A DNA stretch of 50,999 nucleotides from a bacterium (lineage in GTDB: Bacteria > Zhuqueibacterota > Zhuqueibacteria > Residuimicrobiales > Residuimicrobiaceae), in the NCBI GenBank assembly GCA_029554865.1, contig JAKPUX010000240.1, positions 1-50,999 on the forward strand, read 5' to 3'. This document shows, piece after piece, positions 17,814 to 24,624 of the stretch. Position 1 is the first letter of the stretch; every line of letters begins with the position of its first letter. The position numbers and the translations under genes are program-made. The notes beneath the pieces were generated by a model. The model saw only the letters and a program-made list of their open reading frames with translations. It was not told the origin of the DNA and made no database searches.

Positions 17814-19067
17814 TCATTTTGCCGGGCGCTTGCGGTCGTCCACTACGGTCAGGCCGGGATGGATGCCGACAATTTCACTGGCCAGCCGGTCAGCCGCGAG
17901 CTGGACCATGATGGTCTCGCCCGGCTGGAGTCCTTCCGCGCTGCGCAGAAAGGCCTCATCGCCCTCGCGATAGCACAGGGCGTAGCCCCGCTCGAGCACG
18001 GAGGCGGGCGCCAGGTCGCGGCAGCGCTGGGCGGCATTGACCGCGCGCAGCCGCTCACGGCGAAGGCGGGTGAGCAGTGAGATCGAGCAGAGATGGGCGA
18101 GCTCGTCCAGACGCTGGCGGCGCTGGCGGACCAGGTCGATGGGCCGGCGCAGGCCGTAGCTGGAGCGGAAGCCCGCCAGCCTCAGCCGTTCATGGGCGAT
18201 CCGGCGCTGGAGGGCGTGGCGGAGGAACTTGACAGTGCCCGTCAGCCGGCTGCGCAGCTCGCCCGCATCCGGGACCACCAGCTCCGCTGCAGCCGAGGGG
18301 GTCGGGGCGCGCAGGTCGGCGACGAAATCGGTGATGGTGAAATCGATCTCATGACCCACCGCCGATACCACTGGAATGCGCGAGTCGTAGATGGCCCGGG
18401 CGACCACCTCCTCGTTGAAGGCCCAGAGGTCCTCGAGGCTGCCTCCCCCCCGTCCGACGATGAGGACATCCACATCGCCATATTCGTTCAACTCAGCGAT
18501 CGCCGCGGCGATATCCTCCGCAGCCCCTTCGCCCTGCACCAGGGCCGGCCTCAGCACCAGCTCGATTGAGGGCATGCGCCTGCGGGCGACCTGGACCAGA
18601 TCGCGGATCGCCGCTCCGGTCGGACTGGTGACAATGCCGATGCGCCGGGGAAAGAGCGGCAGCGGCTGCTTGTGCTCCTCGTCGAAAAGCCCCTCCGCGT
18701 GGAGGCGGGCCTTGAGCCTCTCCAGGGCAAGCTGCAGCTGTCCGACCCCCGCCGGGATCATCTTCATCACATCGAGCTGATAATTGCCGCGCTTCTCGTA
18801 GAGCGTCACCTGGCCGTAGCAGAGCACCTGCATGCCATCGCTCGGGGTGAGAATGAGGCCCTGGTTGCGGCTGCGCCACATCACACAGGAGATCTGGGCG
18901 GACTCATCCTTGAGCGAAAAATACATGTGGCCCGAGCTGTGGTGGACGAAATTGGAGATTTCGCCGTGCAGCCAGACCGGCTCCAGCTCGGTTTCGAGCA
19001 AGGTTTTGATCCGGCGCGTGAATTCCGCGACCGAAAAGCTGGCAGGGGCTGTGTTCCACATTTCCAT
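17814..19067 (-). CDS. xseA: Exodeoxyribonuclease VII large subunit
   Basis: A 417-residue catalytic subunit. The N-terminal OB-fold is recognisable from SVAEFTRRIKTLLETELEPVWLHGEIS and MYFSLKDESAQISCVMWRS. The catalytic part contains GIVTSPTGAAIRDLV, DVLIVGRGGGSLEDLWAFNEE and VSAVGHEIDFTITDFVADLRAPTPSAAAE, all canonical. I chose ATG at 19067; the frame continues upstream to 19130 with no matching residues. Another ATG lies two codons later. Confidence 0.95.
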   Translation of the reverse strand: MEMWNTAPASFSVAEFTRRIKTLLETELEPVWLHGEISNFVHHSSGHMYFSLKDESAQISCVMWRSRNQGLILTPSDGMQVLCYGQVTLYEKRGNYQLDVMKMIPAGVGQLQLALERLKARLHAEGLFDEEHKQPLPLFPRRIGIVTSPTGAAIRDLVQVARRRMPSIELVLRPALVQGEGAAEDIAAAIAELNEYGDVDVLIVGRGGGSLEDLWAFNEEVVARAIYDSRIPVVSAVGHEIDFTITDFVADLRAPTPSAAAELVVPDAGELRSRLTGTVKFLRHALQRRIAHERLRLAGFRSSYGLRRPIDLVRQRRQRLDELAHLCSISLLTRLRRERLRAVNAAQRCRDLAPASVLERGYALCYREGDEAFLRSAEGLQPGETIMVQLAADRLASEIVGIHPGLTVVDDRKRPAK

Positions 19068-19157
19068 GGCGTCTATCCGGGTGGTTCCGGCCGTGCAGAT
19101 TGCGCCCGCCGGTGAAAGTAAAAGGGCCAAGATGCAACTCTCAGCCCTATATAAAGA

Positions 19158-19253
19158 TTAGCGTAATTTCTTCTTGTGACGATCTTTGCGCAATCTTTTT
19201 TTACGTTTATGCGTGGCAATCTTGGCTCTTTTTCTCTTTTTTCCGCTTGGCAA
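19158..19253 (-). CDS. Tiny basic mS38/AURKAIP1-like ribosome-associated protein
   Basis: A 31-residue, very basic peptide: TTG start at 19253 then PSGKKRKRAKIATHKRKKR and LRKDRHKKKLR, stop at 19158. The pattern KRKRxKIATHKRKKRLRK matches the small AURKAIP1/COX24-domain proteins found in Bacteroidota and relatives, which correspond to the mitochondrial ribosomal protein mS38. A very strong Shine-Dalgarno (GGAGGTGA) sits eight bases before the TTG, which decides the start. It lies between HU and xseA on the same strand. The gene is below most gene-finder length limits and uses a rare start, so it is easily missed. Confidence 0.85.
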   Translation of the reverse strand: MPSGKKRKRAKIATHKRKKRLRKDRHKKKLR

Positions 19254-19306
19254 ATCGATCACCTCCTATCCTTGCGCAGCCTCGATCGGCCGCGTGTTCT
19301 TGCAGA

Positions 19307-19585
19307 TCATTTCTTATTGATGAATTTCTTCAACTCTTTCGAGGGTTTGAACAGCGGCGCGCGATGGGCGGGGATCACCACCGGCTCCTTCGTGACCGGG
19401 TTGAATGTGGAGCGCGTATCGCGGTCGACGACCTTGAAATTGCCGAAGCCGCGCAGGTCAACCCGATCGCCCTGCCTGAGAGCATAGCCGACGGTGGCGA
19501 GAAATCCTTCGATCACTGCCTGGGTTTCGGTCTTGGTCAGCCCTGTACCCTCAGCGACGATATCGACAATCTCTGCTTTGGTCAT
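19307..19585 (-). CDS. HU-family DNA-binding protein
   Basis: A 92-residue nucleoid protein of standard HU length. It begins MTKAEIVDIVAEGTGLTKTE, has the strand VDLRGFGNFKVVDRD, the arm region STFNPVTKEPVVIPAH and the closing PLFKPSKELKKFINKK. It is closer to the canonical HU/IHF pattern than the 111-residue paralog at 2826-3161. It follows the FmdB-like gene by 26 bases and is probably transcribed with it. Confidence 0.93.
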   Translation of the reverse strand: MTKAEIVDIVAEGTGLTKTETQAVIEGFLATVGYALRQGDRVDLRGFGNFKVVDRDTRSTFNPVTKEPVVIPAHRAPLFKPSKELKKFINKK

Positions 19586-19611
19586 AATGGCATCCTTTCA
19601 CACAGACGGGA

Positions 19612-19848
19612 TCAGTGACAGTGGCTGCAATCATGGCTGGCGCATGTTCCACAGGAACGGCCCGATGATGAAGAACGCGAGACCTCTCCGCTTTTTCCCT
19701 TGCTGGTAAAACCGCAGGCCGAAATGAGACGCTCCACCTCCCTGCTCAGGCAGTTTGGACAACTGGGCTGCTGCGCTGCAGAGACTGAGGAGAAGAGCTC
19801 CTCGAACTGGTCTCCGCAATCCCGGCATTTAAATTCATAAAGCGGCAT
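19612..19848 (-). CDS. FmdB-family zinc-ribbon protein
   Basis: A 78-residue protein of the FmdB/CxxC regulatory type. It starts MPLYEFKCRDCGDQFEELF and pairs CRDC with CPNC after a short linker, forming a four-cysteine zinc ribbon. The Ser-rich middle ends in a second Cys/His-rich tail (SCGTCASHDCSHCH), which many family members also have. Role is unproven in general; regulation of neighbouring genes has been proposed for FmdB. A near-consensus promoter lies directly upstream. Confidence 0.85.
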   Translation of the reverse strand: MPLYEFKCRDCGDQFEELFSSVSAAQQPSCPNCLSREVERLISACGFTSKGKSGEVSRSSSSGRSCGTCASHDCSHCH

Positions 19849-19890
19849 CGTCAGGATGGCCTCGTCGGCACTATCCGGGGAGATGGATTC

Positions 19891-19918
19891 ATCATAAAGT
19901 ATACCAATTTTATGTCAA
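19891..19918 (-). promoter_or_regulatory. Sigma-70-type promoter upstream of the fmdB-like gene
   Basis: On the minus strand TTGACA (19918-19913), a 16-base spacer and TATGAT (19896-19891) lie about 45 bases before the fmdB-like ATG. The hexamers are near consensus. It probably drives fmdB-HU-mS38-like and possibly the xse genes. Confidence 0.6.
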
Positions 19919-19959
19919 AAAAGCAAGATAAAATCTGTGAAACGCGCCGCGCTGCCGGC

Positions 19960-21093
19960 CTACTGCCTGAGCAGCTCCTGGTAGATCTCCCTCACCCGCT
20001 GCGCACAGATATCGATGTCATAGCGCTCCCGTGCCACTCTCCGGTTGGCCTCCGCCATCCTGCAGCGCAGGGGCGTCTCCGTCAGCAGCCGGGTCAGCGC
20101 CGCCGCCAGTCCCTGCTGGTCCCCCGGCTCGACGAGCAGGCCGTTCTCCCCCTCTTGTACAAAATCGGGGATCCCTCCCACCCGGGTCGAGACCACCGGC
20201 AGCCCGGCGGCATAACCATCGAGCAGGGCGAGCGGAAAGACCTCGGCGTAGGAGGGCAGGGCCATGCACCAGCCTTCAGAGAGGACAGCGGCCTTTGCGG
20301 CCCCGTAGCGGGGGCCGAGAAACTCCACGGCATCGCTGATGCCGAGGTGGCGAGCGACCATCTGGCTCTTTTCCAGCTCCCCTGGCCCGGCCAGGACCAA
20401 ACGGGCATCGGGTAAGGTGGCGAGCACCTTCTTGAAGGCGGGCAGGAGATCAAAGATCCCTTTGCGGCTGCAGACCTCGCCGAGGAAAACCACCGTCGGC
20501 ACCGGTGCAGGACGGGGCTCCAGCTCGCGATAGAGCGAGAGATCGATCCCGTTTTCTACCACAGCAATTTTATCGGGCGCGAGATACTCGAGAAAGAAGG
20601 TGCGCCAGCTCTCCGAAAGGGCCACCACCCGGTCGCAGCGGCGGAGGTGGCGCAGGATCGCGCCCCGGGCGAAACTACCGCTCTCGCGGATGAAGCGGTC
20701 AAAGGAGCTGCCGTGGATATGCAGCACCACCTTCTTGCCGAAAAGTCTGGCGAGGTCAAGATAGGCGCATTTTTCCCAGAACGACATATAGGCGGAGGAG
20801 TGGAGATGGACCAGGCCGATGCGCCGGGAAGGGATGACGAAGAGATATTTGATAAAATAGATCAGCGAATAGCCAAAGCTGTAAAAGCTGGTCTTGAGAT
20901 TGCGCTTGAAGGAGCGGGCATAGCCCATGGGCGAGCTGAACTGGGCCATCGAGCGGCTTTTGGGCTTGGAGATATCAAAGTGGCGGATGGTGAACCATTC
21001 CCGCAAGGGTGATTTGAGCAGGGCCTCGACGAAGAATTCAACGCCGCCGATTTGCGGGGGGAGCGGGCCAACCAGGAGGATTTCATCGCGCAT
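19960..21093 (-). CDS. Glycosyltransferase family 4 (GT-B fold)
   Basis: A 377-residue GT4-type glycosyltransferase, probably acting on a surface polysaccharide or glycolipid. The N-terminal Rossmann half contains LLVGPLPPQIGGVEFFVEALL and VHLHSSAYMSFWEKCAYL. The C-terminal half contains the donor-binding pattern VVFLGEVCSRKGIFDLLPAF, ARLVLAGPGELEKSQ, and the E-x7-E-type region PSYAEVFPLALLDGYAAGLPVVSTRVGGIPDFV. I use ATG at 21093, with GAGAG six bases before it; a TTG two codons earlier is in frame. No other polysaccharide gene lies beside it, so the acceptor cannot be guessed. Confidence 0.88.
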   Translation of the reverse strand: MRDEILLVGPLPPQIGGVEFFVEALLKSPLREWFTIRHFDISKPKSRSMAQFSSPMGYARSFKRNLKTSFYSFGYSLIYFIKYLFVIPSRRIGLVHLHSSAYMSFWEKCAYLDLARLFGKKVVLHIHGSSFDRFIRESGSFARGAILRHLRRCDRVVALSESWRTFFLEYLAPDKIAVVENGIDLSLYRELEPRPAPVPTVVFLGEVCSRKGIFDLLPAFKKVLATLPDARLVLAGPGELEKSQMVARHLGISDAVEFLGPRYGAAKAAVLSEGWCMALPSYAEVFPLALLDGYAAGLPVVSTRVGGIPDFVQEGENGLLVEPGDQQGLAAALTRLLTETPLRCRMAEANRRVARERYDIDICAQRVREIYQELLRQ

Positions 21094-21184
21094 GGTCAAC
21101 TCTCAGTTAGGACGGATAAAGTTAGCGAAAGCAATCGCCATTTGCAAATGGAAAGCATCGCCCGCGGCGGGCTGCAATTACAGG

Positions 21185-21376
21185 CTACCCCCCAAAATCT
21201 CGGTCCCACCCAAAGATAATAAAATGTATATTACCTGTCAGAAACACCTTGTAAAATCAATGGCCTCATGACGAGGGCACGGGCTGAGAGCATGCTGGAG
21301 TTAGTGCGGAGGGATTGGGGCAATCGGCGCAAGGTGTCGGGTGGGATCAAGATTGCATAGGGCAGCCTGGCTGCGA
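21185..21376 (+). repeat. Miniature inverted-repeat element, copy A
   Basis: A roughly 190-bp non-coding block bounded by imperfect inverted repeats: the left end CCCAAAATCTCGGTCCCACC (21191-21210) and the right end GGGTGGGATCAAGATTGCAT (21339-21358 area) are complementary over most of their length. Its interior aligns with copy B (21615-21806): both share ACCTG.CAG.AACACC, GACGAGG.CA..GG and GGAGGGATTGGGG in the same order. A short frame inside (MTRARAESMLELVRRDWGN) has a counterpart in copy B, suggesting both derive from the first codons of a lost transposase. It fills most of the 330-base gap between the glycosyltransferase and tRNA-Val. Confidence 0.6.
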
Positions 21377-21382
21377 TTAAGC

Positions 21383-21411
21383 TTGACACGCATGGATTTT
21401 TTTCGTAAATT
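21383..21411 (+). promoter_or_regulatory. tRNA-Val promoter
   Basis: TTGACA (21383-21388), exactly 17 bases, then TAAATT (21406-21411), placed 15 bases before the mature tRNA 5' end. This is the best sigma-70 match in the window. It lies directly after miniature element copy A. Confidence 0.75.
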
Positions 21412-21425
21412 ATTGGCCACAACCA

Positions 21426-21499
21426 GGGCGATTAGCTCAGTTGGTTAGAGCGCTGGTCTCACATACCAGAGGTCACTGGTTCAAATCCAGTATTGCCCA
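21426..21499 (+). tRNA. tRNA-Val (anticodon CAC)
   Basis: A complete 74-base cloverleaf read by eye: acceptor GGGCGAT pairing with ATTGCCC (one G-U), D arm GCTC/GAGC, anticodon stem CTGGT/ACCAG with loop CTCACAT (anticodon CAC, reading GUG), variable AGGTC, and T arm ACTGG-TTCAAAT-CCAGT, discriminator A. The CCA end is not encoded. A consensus promoter and an intrinsic terminator flank it, so it is a single-gene unit. Confidence 0.95.
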
Positions 21500-21502
21500 C
21501 AG

Positions 21503-21539
21503 AAAAGCCTCTTTTCCCCGCCGGAAGAGAGGCTTTTTT
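21503..21539 (+). terminator. Intrinsic terminator of tRNA-Val
   Basis: AAAAGCCTCTTTTCC and GGAAGAGAGGCTTTTTT form a long hairpin with a U-tract directly after the tRNA. The stem begins four bases after the discriminator base. Confidence 0.8.
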
Positions 21540-21580
21540 ACTGCCCTCCGGCGGGATCCCGTGCCTCTGAATTATCTTGA

Positions 21581-21648
21581 TGCCCCCCCAATCACGGTCC
21601 CACTCGGGGTTAAATGCCCCCCCAATCTCGGTCCCACCCGGGGTTAAC
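21581..21648 (+). repeat. Tandem 34-bp direct repeat of an element end
   Basis: Two adjacent copies (21581-21614 and 21615-21648) of a 34-base unit beginning TGCCCCCCCAATC and ending CGGGGTTAA. They differ at only a few bases (A/T after AATC, T/C in CCCACTC/CCCACCC). The second copy is the left end of miniature element copy B, so the first looks like a duplicated or solo end. Confidence 0.75.
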
Positions 21649-21806
21649 TAATCAAGAAATTGTTCGATACCTGCCAGTAACACCCTGCAAAAAGGTTGAC
21701 TCATTGACGAGGACACAGGGCGTGAGTTTGCTGGAAATGGTTAGGAGGGATTGGGGTATGGGGCACAGGGTGTCGAGTGCAAGCCAGCTTTCGGGGAGTA
21801 CCCTGC
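21615..21806 (+). repeat. Miniature inverted-repeat element, copy B
   Basis: About 190 bp, left end GCCCCCCCAATCTCGGTCCC and right end AAGCCAGCTTTCGGGGAGTA. The interior aligns with copy A throughout; the right end is nearly identical to the right end of copy C (GAGCCAGATTTCGGGGATAC). It contains the residual frame LTRTQGVSLLEMVRRDWGM, parallel to that in copy A. No gene with a ribosome-binding site is seen. It lies between the tRNA-Val terminator and the structured-RNA promoter. Confidence 0.6.
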
Positions 21807-21819
21807 TCTGAATTAGTTC

Positions 21820-21848
21820 TTGACTCTGTAATAATAACTATTTATATT
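21820..21848 (+). promoter_or_regulatory. Promoter of the structured RNA
   Basis: TTGACT (21820-21825), 17 bases, TATATT (21843-21848): a near-consensus sigma-70 promoter in a sharply AT-rich stretch. The predicted start is a purine near 21854. No open reading frame with a ribosome-binding site follows before the terminator at 21968. Confidence 0.7.
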
Positions 21849-21854
21849 ATAAAG

Positions 21855-22003
21855 GAGCCATTATCGGCTGATTGCGAGGGTATGGGGAGAGCCGACAAGC
21901 TCCGATACCCACAAACCTTGTCTGGCATCCATAATACTCTCTGTCGATATCCCTGTATGGAGTATTGAGCCTTCGCGTCCGGAATTGCGTGAAGGCTTTT
22001 TTT
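21855..22003 (+). ncRNA. Candidate structured small RNA or attenuator leader
   Basis: About 150 nt between a strong promoter and a strong intrinsic terminator. Readable structure: stem GGGTAT (21878-21883) with ATACCC (21905-21910), extended inside by GGAG/CTCC; the loop contains AGCCGA (21890-21895), which is fully complementary to TCGGCT (21864-21869), allowing either a pseudoknot or an alternative hairpin. A second stem pairs AATACTC (21933-21939) with GAGTATT (21960-21966). The final hairpin is the terminator. It resembles none of the conserved RNAs I can recall in detail (no SRP, tmRNA or RNase P core motif). It lies 260 bases before the surface-protein operon at 22265, so a leader role is possible. 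Confidence 0.55.
21968..22003 (+). terminator. Intrinsic terminator of the structured RNA
   Basis: AGCCTTCGCGT and GCGTGAAGGCT form an 11-bp hairpin (one G-U near the loop and one at the base of the inner stem) with an eight-base loop, followed by seven T. The 260 bases after it, up to the gene at 22265, are AT-rich, contain no convincing frame, and may hold the gene's own promoter. Confidence 0.85.
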
Positions 22004-22264
22004 GTCTCGAGGGGAAACGCTTCGCCGGGTTGAAACCTGTGTCAATATAGTACACTGTTTCGTTTTTAGACACTTTTCTCAGAGTCAGCCGCGGCGAAAC
22101 GCTAACCTGTTTTTTAACAGCCAATTACATATTTGTAACTAAATAATTTATTAATAAACCATTAGTATGCCGATCGGACCTCTTGACCTTGTTTTACCTG
22201 GCACGGTTATTGTACTATTGTGCTCGCCAATAAGACATCGCAAGTAATTAGGTGATCTAAATCG

Positions 22265-24622
22265 ATGAAAAACCGTCTGTGCTTCTGCCATGAGAGACCA
22301 CGCCTGAAAATATCCTTCCTGATGACGGGGGTCTTGATTTTTGCGATGCTCAGCTCTCTCTCCGGACAGGTCATCGATCTGCCTGTGCCGGTGCCGGTCG
22401 GCGTCCGCGCCGATCAGGGTGAAGCCCGCCTTCATGGTCTTGTCGGCCAGATCGGTGTGCCCCTCGCCGGCACCTATCAGATCACCGCCAAGGTCTGGCT
22501 CAACAGTGGTGACCTCCAGCGCAACGAAAGCTTTTTTCTCAATCTGGTCAATTCCACCGGTGCCACCGTCACCCCGCTCAATCCGAACGCGGGAGTTGAA
22601 AAAGTAGTCCCCGATGTCCCCGGGCCGGCGGTCTATCTCTGGCAAAACTGTGGTGACTTTTTTCTCACTCCGGGCAGTTACGACGTCTGGATGCATCACT
22701 ATGCCAACATTTCCGGCCAGTATCCGGAATTCCTCTTTGAACCCATTACCGGCCCGGAGAGCGTGCGCATCGTCGACAGTCTCCGGGTGGTTTTTATTCC
22801 TCTCTCCTTTCCTAACCGGCCGCCCCTGGCCATCGATGATATTGCTAATACCGTCGTCAATCAGCCAGTAAAGGGCGATCTCCTGACCAACGATTCGGAT
22901 CCCGATGGCGATCTCCTGGTGGTGGAAACCACTCCGGTGGTTCCTCCCGCCCACGGTGGGCTCGTTCTCAATCCTGACGGAACCTTCACCTACACCCCGG
23001 ACCCCGGTTATACCGGACCGGACCATTTTGTCTATCAGGTCTGCGATGACCAGAGCCCGGCTCTTTGCGACGAGGCCACAGTCTGGATAGAGGTTATCGA
23101 AAACACCCCGGACAATGAAAGGCCGGTCGCCAACAACGACGTCAGCGAGACCCTGGCCAACATTCCCGTCCAGTCCGATCTGCTGGTCAATGATTTTGAT
23201 CCGGATGGTGATCCCCTGGTAGTCACCACCACTCCAGTGGTTCCGCCCGCTCACGGCAGTGTGGTCATCAACAGCGATGGCACCTTCACCTATACCCCGG
23301 CCGCCGGTTTTACCGGCCCTGACTCTTTCCTTTATCAGGTTTGCGATAATGTTGTGCCGCCGCTCTGTGATGAGGCGATGGTCTACATTACCGTCCATCC
23401 GGATACAAACGGCAGTAAAAATGATGCTCCCCTGGCCGCCGATGATCTCTTCAACACTCTGAAAAACACCTCGCTGTCAGGAAGTATGGCCGCCAATGAC
23501 CAGGAACCCAACGGGGACGATCTGATCTATGATGCCGCGCCGGTTACGCCGCCCCTGCACGGCACGGTGGTGATCGGTGCCAACGGCGATTTCACCTACA
23601 CTCCGGCCGCGGACTATACCGGACCCGACTATTTTGTCTATCGGGTTTGCGACGATCAGAGCCCGGCCCTCTGTGACGAAGCCACTGTCTATATCACTAT
23701 TTTACCGCCGCTGCCTCCGCCCAATCAGGCGCCGGTGGCTGCTGACGACTCGGTCAGGACCCAGGCCGGCAGCGCGGTCTCGGGCAATGTCCTCACCAAC
23801 GATTCCGATCCCGACGGCGATCCCCTGGTGGTGACCCCCACTCCGGTGGTCCCGCCCGCCCACGGCGAGCTCATCCTCAACCCGGATGGCACCTTCACCT
23901 ATACCCCGACCCCGGGCTGGGCAGGCGTCGACTCTTTCGTCTATCAGGTCTGCGATACCGATGTGCCCCCCCTCTGCGATCAGGCCACGGTGGTCATCAC
24001 CGTCGAGGCGCCGCCGGCACCGGTGCCCTATATCGAGGCTGTGCCCACACTCGTCACTGTGGGCAATCCCGTCCGGGTCCAGGTCATGGTCGACAACCCG
24101 GTCGCACTCTGGGACCTCTGGGTCTATCTCGCCGATGGCGAAATCGACAGCAGCTATGGTGACGCATTCGTGCAAAAAACCGTTCTTGTTCCCGATAAAT
24201 GGTATCAGATTGATCCCGACTACAAACCCTCCCGTCTGACGACCACTGCCAAGCAGGAGATCATCAAATTCGAGATCCGCATCCTGGATGAATACGGCAA
24301 CAGCGCCAAAGCCGAGACCGGTGTGATGGTGCACGAGGCCAACGATCTTTCGCTGGATCGCAATACCTACGAGCCCGATATCCAGGAGCCCCTGCAGATC
24401 AAGTTCAGGCTCAGCTCCAGCCGTTCAGCCCGGCTCGATCTCTACGACATCGCCGGCCGTCACATCTCGATGCTGACCGAAGAGGTCTTCCCCTCCGGAT
24501 GGACCACCTATTACTGGAACGGCCTCACCAACGAGGGTGTCAAGGTCGGCAGCGGCGTCTATATCGTGACCCTGCTCTCGGATGATTACAAGGACTGGAA
24601 AAAATTCATGATTGTGAGATAA
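22265..24622 (+). CDS. Secreted surface protein: four cadherin-like repeats plus FlgD-like C-terminal domain
   Basis: A 785-residue exported protein. A signal anchor (about residues 14-35, ISFLMTGVLIFAMLSSLSG) is followed by a 145-residue beta-rich region. Four tandem repeats start near residues 183, 283, 386 and 487; each has NDxDPDGD-type acidic motifs (likely calcium binding), GTFTYTP, and a closing VCD...LCD pair of cysteines. An Ig-like stretch follows (about 590-690). The last 85 residues (LDLYDIAGRHISML, NGLTNEGVKVGSGVYIV) are a FlgD-Ig/type IX-sorting-like domain, common at the end of secreted proteins in FCB relatives. It precedes the PorV-OmpA fusion gene by two bases. Adhesion or matrix function is inferred. 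Confidence 0.85.
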   Translation: MKNRLCFCHERPRLKISFLMTGVLIFAMLSSLSGQVIDLPVPVPVGVRADQGEARLHGLVGQIGVPLAGTYQITAKVWLNSGDLQRNESFFLNLVNSTGATVTPLNPNAGVEKVVPDVPGPAVYLWQNCGDFFLTPGSYDVWMHHYANISGQYPEFLFEPITGPESVRIVDSLRVVFIPLSFPNRPPLAIDDIANTVVNQPVKGDLLTNDSDPDGDLLVVETTPVVPPAHGGLVLNPDGTFTYTPDPGYTGPDHFVYQVCDDQSPALCDEATVWIEVIENTPDNERPVANNDVSETLANIPVQSDLLVNDFDPDGDPLVVTTTPVVPPAHGSVVINSDGTFTYTPAAGFTGPDSFLYQVCDNVVPPLCDEAMVYITVHPDTNGSKNDAPLAADDLFNTLKNTSLSGSMAANDQEPNGDDLIYDAAPVTPPLHGTVVIGANGDFTYTPAADYTGPDYFVYRVCDDQSPALCDEATVYITILPPLPPPNQAPVAADDSVRTQAGSAVSGNVLTNDSDPDGDPLVVTPTPVVPPAHGELILNPDGTFTYTPTPGWAGVDSFVYQVCDTDVPPLCDQATVVITVEAPPAPVPYIEAVPTLVTVGNPVRVQVMVDNPVALWDLWVYLADGEIDSSYGDAFVQKTVLVPDKWYQIDPDYKPSRLTTTAKQEIIKFEIRILDEYGNSAKAETGVMVHEANDLSLDRNTYEPDIQEPLQIKFRLSSSRSARLDLYDIAGRHISMLTEEVFPSGWTTYYWNGLTNEGVKVGSGVYIVTLLSDDYKDWKKFMIVR
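22812..24010 (+). repeat. Four tandem about 300-bp coding repeats (cadherin-like modules)
   Basis: Within the surface protein, four units of roughly 95-103 codons repeat at the DNA level; blocks such as ACCTTCACCTATACCCCG and GATCCCGATGGCGAT recur in register. Repeats 1, 2 and 4 are closest; repeat 3 has drifted most (NDQEPNGDD instead of NDSDPDGD). Such arrays can change copy number by recombination. Confidence 0.8.
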
Positions 24623-24624
24623 GC

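Noticed and set aside
15554..17911. A 785-codon open frame antisense to dxs and xseB
   Set aside because: It is a by-product of codon bias in dxs; the translated product is low-complexity and matches no family.
21861..22124. Minus-strand frame over the structured RNA
   Set aside because: No ribosome-binding site or motif; the region has a strong promoter, stems and a terminator on the plus strand instead.
21100..22264. Gene-orientation switch as a replication origin
   Set aside because: I saw no cluster of DnaA boxes (TTATCCACA-like), no dnaA/dnaN/gyrB neighbours, and the region is explained by tRNA, repeats and an RNA gene.
22812..24010. CRISPR-like repeat spacing
   Set aside because: The about 300-bp repeats are coding cadherin-like modules, with no short conserved direct repeats or spacers.
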